Assembly: GCA_007119795.1 (NCBI GenBank)
Contig: SKOZ01000052.1
Location: 1 to 35,086 of the forward strand
Direction of reading: 5' to 3'
Length of the DNA: 35,086 nt
Source: Planctomycetales bacterium
GTDB taxonomy: Bacteria; Planctomycetota; Planctomycetia; Pirellulales; Thermoguttaceae
The position numbers and the translations under genes are program-made. This document shows positions 32,472 to 35,086 of the stretch, piece after piece; within the stretch, counting starts at the first letter, position 1, and each line of letters opens with the position of its first letter. The notes under the pieces are model-generated. The model searched no databases. It was not told the origin of the DNA and was given only the letters and a program-made list of their open reading frames with translations.

Positions 32472-33197
32472 ATGCCTCTGGTCGAGCTTCAGGATATCGG
32501 GCGAGCTTACCATCTCGAGGAGCAGGAGATCCATGCGCTGCGGAGCGTGACGCTCGACCTCGAGCGGGGGGAGTATGTCGCCCTCATGGGGCCCTCGGGT
32601 TCGGGCAAGTCGACGCTCATGAACATCCTGGGGTGTCTCGACCGGCCGTCGCGGGGGAGATACCATCTTGACGGTCGCCAGGTCGCTCACATGTCGAAGT
32701 CCGCCCTGGCGAGGATACGCAACGAGAAGATCGGCTTCGTCTTTCAGAGTTTCAACCTCCTGGCGCGGACTTCGGCGCTGGAGAACGTCATGCTTCCGCT
32801 GGTCTACTCACCGCGGCTCTCCAGCGCCCAGCGTCGCGAGAAGGCGAAGGTCATGCTCGATCGCGTCGGCCTGGCCGACCGGATGAAGCACCATCCGGGG
32901 CAGCTTTCCGGCGGGCAGCAGCAGCGGGTGGCGATCGCGCGGGCGCTGGCCAACGATCCGGCGATCCTCATGGCCGACGAGCCTACGGGGAATCTCGATT
33001 CCAGGACCAGCCGCGATATCATGGAGCTGTTCGACCGGCTGAGCGAGGAGACGGAAATCACGATCATCGTGGTGACGCACGACGCCCACGTGGCGCGGCA
33101 CGCGAAGCGGTTGCTCGTCTTGATGGACGGCCTTGTCCTCCGCGACACGCCCGACCATGAGGAAGCGATCGCCGCCATCCAGCAGCAGGCGTACTAG
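32472..33197 (+). CDS. MacB/LolD-type ABC exporter ATPase
   Basis: ATPase of 241 residues for an FtsX-type exporter. It has Walker A GPSGSGKST (40-48), Q-loop FQSFNLLARTSALENV, signature LSGGQ (145-149), Walker B ILMADE (165-170) and the family-typical EPTGNLDSRTS, then switch His in VVTHD. The LENVMLPLVY stretch and the EPTGNLD motif are those of the LolD/MacB group. A GGGAG lies about ten bases before the ATG. The adaptor gene begins 57 bp after its stop and the permease follows, so the operon encodes a tripartite efflux or lipoprotein/peptide export system. A small hairpin (CCGGCG/CGCCGG, 33200-33217) sits in the gap after the stop. Confidence 0.94.
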   Translation: MPLVELQDIGRAYHLEEQEIHALRSVTLDLERGEYVALMGPSGSGKSTLMNILGCLDRPSRGRYHLDGRQVAHMSKSALARIRNEKIGFVFQSFNLLARTSALENVMLPLVYSPRLSSAQRREKAKVMLDRVGLADRMKHHPGQLSGGQQQRVAIARALANDPAILMADEPTGNLDSRTSRDIMELFDRLSEETEITIIVVTHDAHVARHAKRLLVLMDGLVLRDTPDHEEAIAAIQQQAY

Positions 33198-33254
33198 GGC
33201 CGGCGGCAGTTCGCCGGACCGTGGAAAGGATATTTTTGACAAAGGTTGGCAGGC

Positions 33255-34502
33255 ATGCGTTGGCTCTTCCGGCTTCTTCTTCTCGCGATCGTTGTGGGCC
33301 CGGTGGTGGGTGGTGTCGTCTACCGCCGGGAACTGCTGGGATATTTCATCACCCGCCCCGAATACCGTGAGGCGGAGGTGCTCGAGGGCGAGTTGGTTGT
33401 CGTGGTCAACGCCACGGGGAGGATCGAGCCGGTGAGGCAGATCCACGTGGGCGCCAACGTCTCCGGTCCCGTCGTGAGGGTGCTGGTCGACTTCAACGAC
33501 GTCGTGGAGAAGGACCAGTTGCTGGCCCAGATCGATCCGCGGCTCCAGGAGTCGGCGCTCACGCGCGACACGGCGAGCCTGGCCCATGCCCAGGCCGAAG
33601 TCCAGCGCAGCCGCGCGCGACTGGAACGCTCCCAGGCCGACTACGCCCGGGCGCAGGCCCTGCACGAGGAGAACGCCGAGTTCATCTCGGCCACGGAGCT
33701 CGACCGCTACCGGACCGAGACCAAGGTCATCGAGGCCGAAATCCTCATTGCCGAGGCGAGCGTGACGCAGGCCGAGGCGGCCCTGGAGAACTCCGAGACC
33801 AATCTCAAGTACACCGACATCATCGCCCCCGAAGCCGGCGTCGTGCTCGATCGCACGATCGAGGAAGGCCAGACGGTCGCCGCCTCGTTCCAGGTACCCG
33901 ATCTCTTCGTGATTGCGCCGCGCCTGGAGGAGGAGGTTTATATCCATGCTTCGGTGGTCGAGGCCGACATCGGCATGATCCACCAAGCCCAAGTGGGGCA
34001 ACTGCCCGTGACGTTCACGGTCGACGCCTATCCCGAGGAGCTCTTTGAAGGGGGGATCCGCCAGGTCCGCATGACCCCGATCCGGGTGGAGAACGTGGTC
34101 ACCTATCCAGTCGTGATCTCGGCGCCGAACCCCGACATGCGTCTGTTGCCGGGCATGACGGCCGATCTCTCCTTCGAGGTCCAGCGGCGGAGCGACGTCG
34201 TGAAGATCCCCAACGCGGCGCTGCGGTTCTATCCCAACCTGGAGCAGGTCCGGCCCGAGGACCGGGGGATCCTCGAGGGCCGCGAGAATGGGGTCCCCGT
34301 GGACACGGCGAGCACCGACCGCCGCAGCGCGCCCGAGCGGATCGAAGCGCGGAGCGACATGGAGCGCCGCCACGTCTGGGTCCGCGAGGGCGAGCTCCTC
34401 CGCGCCATCGAGGTCTGGACCGGTCTGAACGACTACCGCCACACGGAGATGATCCGCGGCGAGCTCGTCGCCGGAATGAAGCTGGTAACCGGACTCGAGT
34501 AG
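33255..34502 (+). CDS. HlyD/MacA-type periplasmic adaptor
   Basis: Membrane-fusion protein of 415 residues. The ATG at 33255 is preferred because AAAGG (33241-33245) lies nine bases upstream; a TTG at 33246 is in frame but directly abuts that site. An N-terminal anchor helix (about residues 3-20) is followed by the first half of the lipoyl domain (ATGRIEPVRQIHVGANVSG). A helical hairpin (about residues 90-180) is rich in Ala, Glu, Gln and Arg. The second lipoyl half follows (YTDIIAPEAGVVLDRTIEEG), then barrel and membrane-proximal domains (VTYPVVISAPNPDMRLLPGM). The late region has a polar insertion (about 328-368) before the last strands. It would link the FtsX-type permease to an outer-membrane component that is not encoded here. 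Confidence 0.93.
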   Translation: MRWLFRLLLLAIVVGPVVGGVVYRRELLGYFITRPEYREAEVLEGELVVVVNATGRIEPVRQIHVGANVSGPVVRVLVDFNDVVEKDQLLAQIDPRLQESALTRDTASLAHAQAEVQRSRARLERSQADYARAQALHEENAEFISATELDRYRTETKVIEAEILIAEASVTQAEAALENSETNLKYTDIIAPEAGVVLDRTIEEGQTVAASFQVPDLFVIAPRLEEEVYIHASVVEADIGMIHQAQVGQLPVTFTVDAYPEELFEGGIRQVRMTPIRVENVVTYPVVISAPNPDMRLLPGMTADLSFEVQRRSDVVKIPNAALRFYPNLEQVRPEDRGILEGRENGVPVDTASTDRRSAPERIEARSDMERRHVWVREGELLRAIEVWTGLNDYRHTEMIRGELVAGMKLVTGLE

Positions 34503-34514
34503 AGGGCGCCCACG

Positions 34515-35086
34515 ATGGAGATGCTGTTGACGATGCGCGTCGCGCTGCGTGCGCTCTTGAAGCACAAGATGCGGACGGCGCTGACGATCCTGGGCATCGT
34601 CATCGGCGTTGCTGCCGTGACGGCGCTGGTCTCCGTCGGCCAGAGCGCCGGGACGCTGGTGCGGGGTGAGCTGGAGGGGCTGGGCACCAACGTCCTCATC
34701 GTCCTTCCCGCGCAGGCCCAGGAAGGGGGCGTGCGGCGGGGCGCGGTCGCCAGCCTCACGGCCGCCGACGCCGCAGCGATGGAGCAGGAATGCCCTTCGC
34801 TGCTGGCGGTCTCGCCCATCGTGGGTGCCCGCGGGCAGCTCCTCTACCGCAACACGAACTGGAGCCCGAACGAGCTCCTGGGAGTGGGCGAGGACTACCT
34901 CACCATCCGCAACTGGGGTGTCCGCCAGGGGGGCTTCTTCACCGAACGCGAGGTCCGCTCGGCGGCGAGAGTCTGCGTGATCGGGCATACCATCGTGGAG
35001 AAGCTCTTCCAGACAAGGAACCCCATCGGTGAGCGGATCCGCATCAACAACATCCCCTTCCAGGTGATCGGCGTGCTGGAGCGGAA
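34515..35086 (+). CDS. MacB/FtsX-type ABC exporter permease (partial)
   Basis: The first 190 codons of a MacB-like permease, cut by the right edge. The start ATG lies 12 bp after the adaptor stop. The N-terminus is typical: ALRALLKHKMRTALTILGIV followed by IGVAAVTALVSVGQSAG forms the first membrane helix. The MacB_PCD periplasmic domain then begins: ELEGLGTNVLIVLPAQAQEG, SLTAADAAAMEQECPSL, and GGFFTEREVRSAARVCVIGH, ending near IRINNIPFQVIGVLE. Further helices would lie outside the window. With the ATPase and adaptor it completes the tripartite exporter. Confidence 0.93.
   Translation, partial: MEMLLTMRVALRALLKHKMRTALTILGIVIGVAAVTALVSVGQSAGTLVRGELEGLGTNVLIVLPAQAQEGGVRRGAVASLTAADAAAMEQECPSLLAVSPIVGARGQLLYRNTNWSPNELLGVGEDYLTIRNWGVRQGGFFTEREVRSAARVCVIGHTIVEKLFQTRNPIGERIRINNIPFQVIGVLER

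Noticed and set aside
33200..33217. CCGGCG/CGCCGG hairpin as terminator between the exporter ATPase and adaptor genes
   Set aside because: The short T-run (33232-33236) is about 14 bases away and the downstream genes clearly belong to the same operon. At most it is an attenuating or stabilising hairpin.

Overview
The window is high-GC DNA from what looks like a member of the Planctomycetota. The evidence for that is the gene content: a giant secretin with repeated N-terminal helical modules, two signal peptidases I carrying large insertions, a secreted DUF1080 (3-keto-disaccharide hydrolase family) protein, a BBP2-type outer-membrane barrel, a remnant of a Gfo/Idh/MocA oxidoreductase, a Ser/Thr kinase paired with an FHA-cyclase, and many secreted proteins of unknown role. 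Shine-Dalgarno signals are only intermittently visible. The genus cannot be fixed from the sequence alone.

Left part (1-7228, minus strand): a tightly overlapping Mrp-type cation/proton antiporter operon. In transcription order it runs mrpE, mrpF, mrpG, an MbhD/DUF4040-like gene, mrpB (with an MrpA/MbhE-type segment at its N-terminus), mrpC, mrpD, and a fused gene with two antiporter modules that leaves the window at the left edge. MrpD has a Pro/Ala-rich insertion of about 113 residues. The second module of the fused protein has lost the conserved Glu of the antiporter core.

Signalling pair (7631-11713, plus): a transmembrane Ser/Thr kinase with a Cache-like sensor, followed 27 bp later by an FHA plus class III nucleotide cyclase protein. 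The layout suggests that kinase output could be read by the FHA domain and passed on as cyclic nucleotide.

Envelope biogenesis (11756-15763, minus): two tandem signal peptidases I, each with a Cys4 knuckle pair after the catalytic Ser and a long insertion resembling a concanavalin-type sandwich, followed by an LptB-type ABC ATPase.

Secreted and outer-membrane region (16111-31544): a large secreted protein with a glycosidase-like barrel whose expected catalytic position is altered, the DUF1080 protein, the giant secretin, a BBP2-type barrel, an alpha/beta hydrolase, two secreted proteins of unknown function and a C25 (gingipain-type) peptidase. The spacers on both sides of the secretin gene are rich in long imperfect inverted repeats. 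The spacer between secretin and barrel (23731-24683) can be folded by eye into a three-way junction and two long hairpins. All of its non-Watson-Crick pairs are G-U if the plus strand is the RNA.

Right part (31545-35086, plus): a remnant of a Gfo/Idh/MocA oxidoreductase C-terminal domain, a clear extended -10 promoter, and a MacAB/Lol-type exporter operon (ATPase, HlyD-type adaptor, FtsX-type permease) cut off by the right edge. I saw no tRNA, rRNA, CRISPR array, transposase or integrase.
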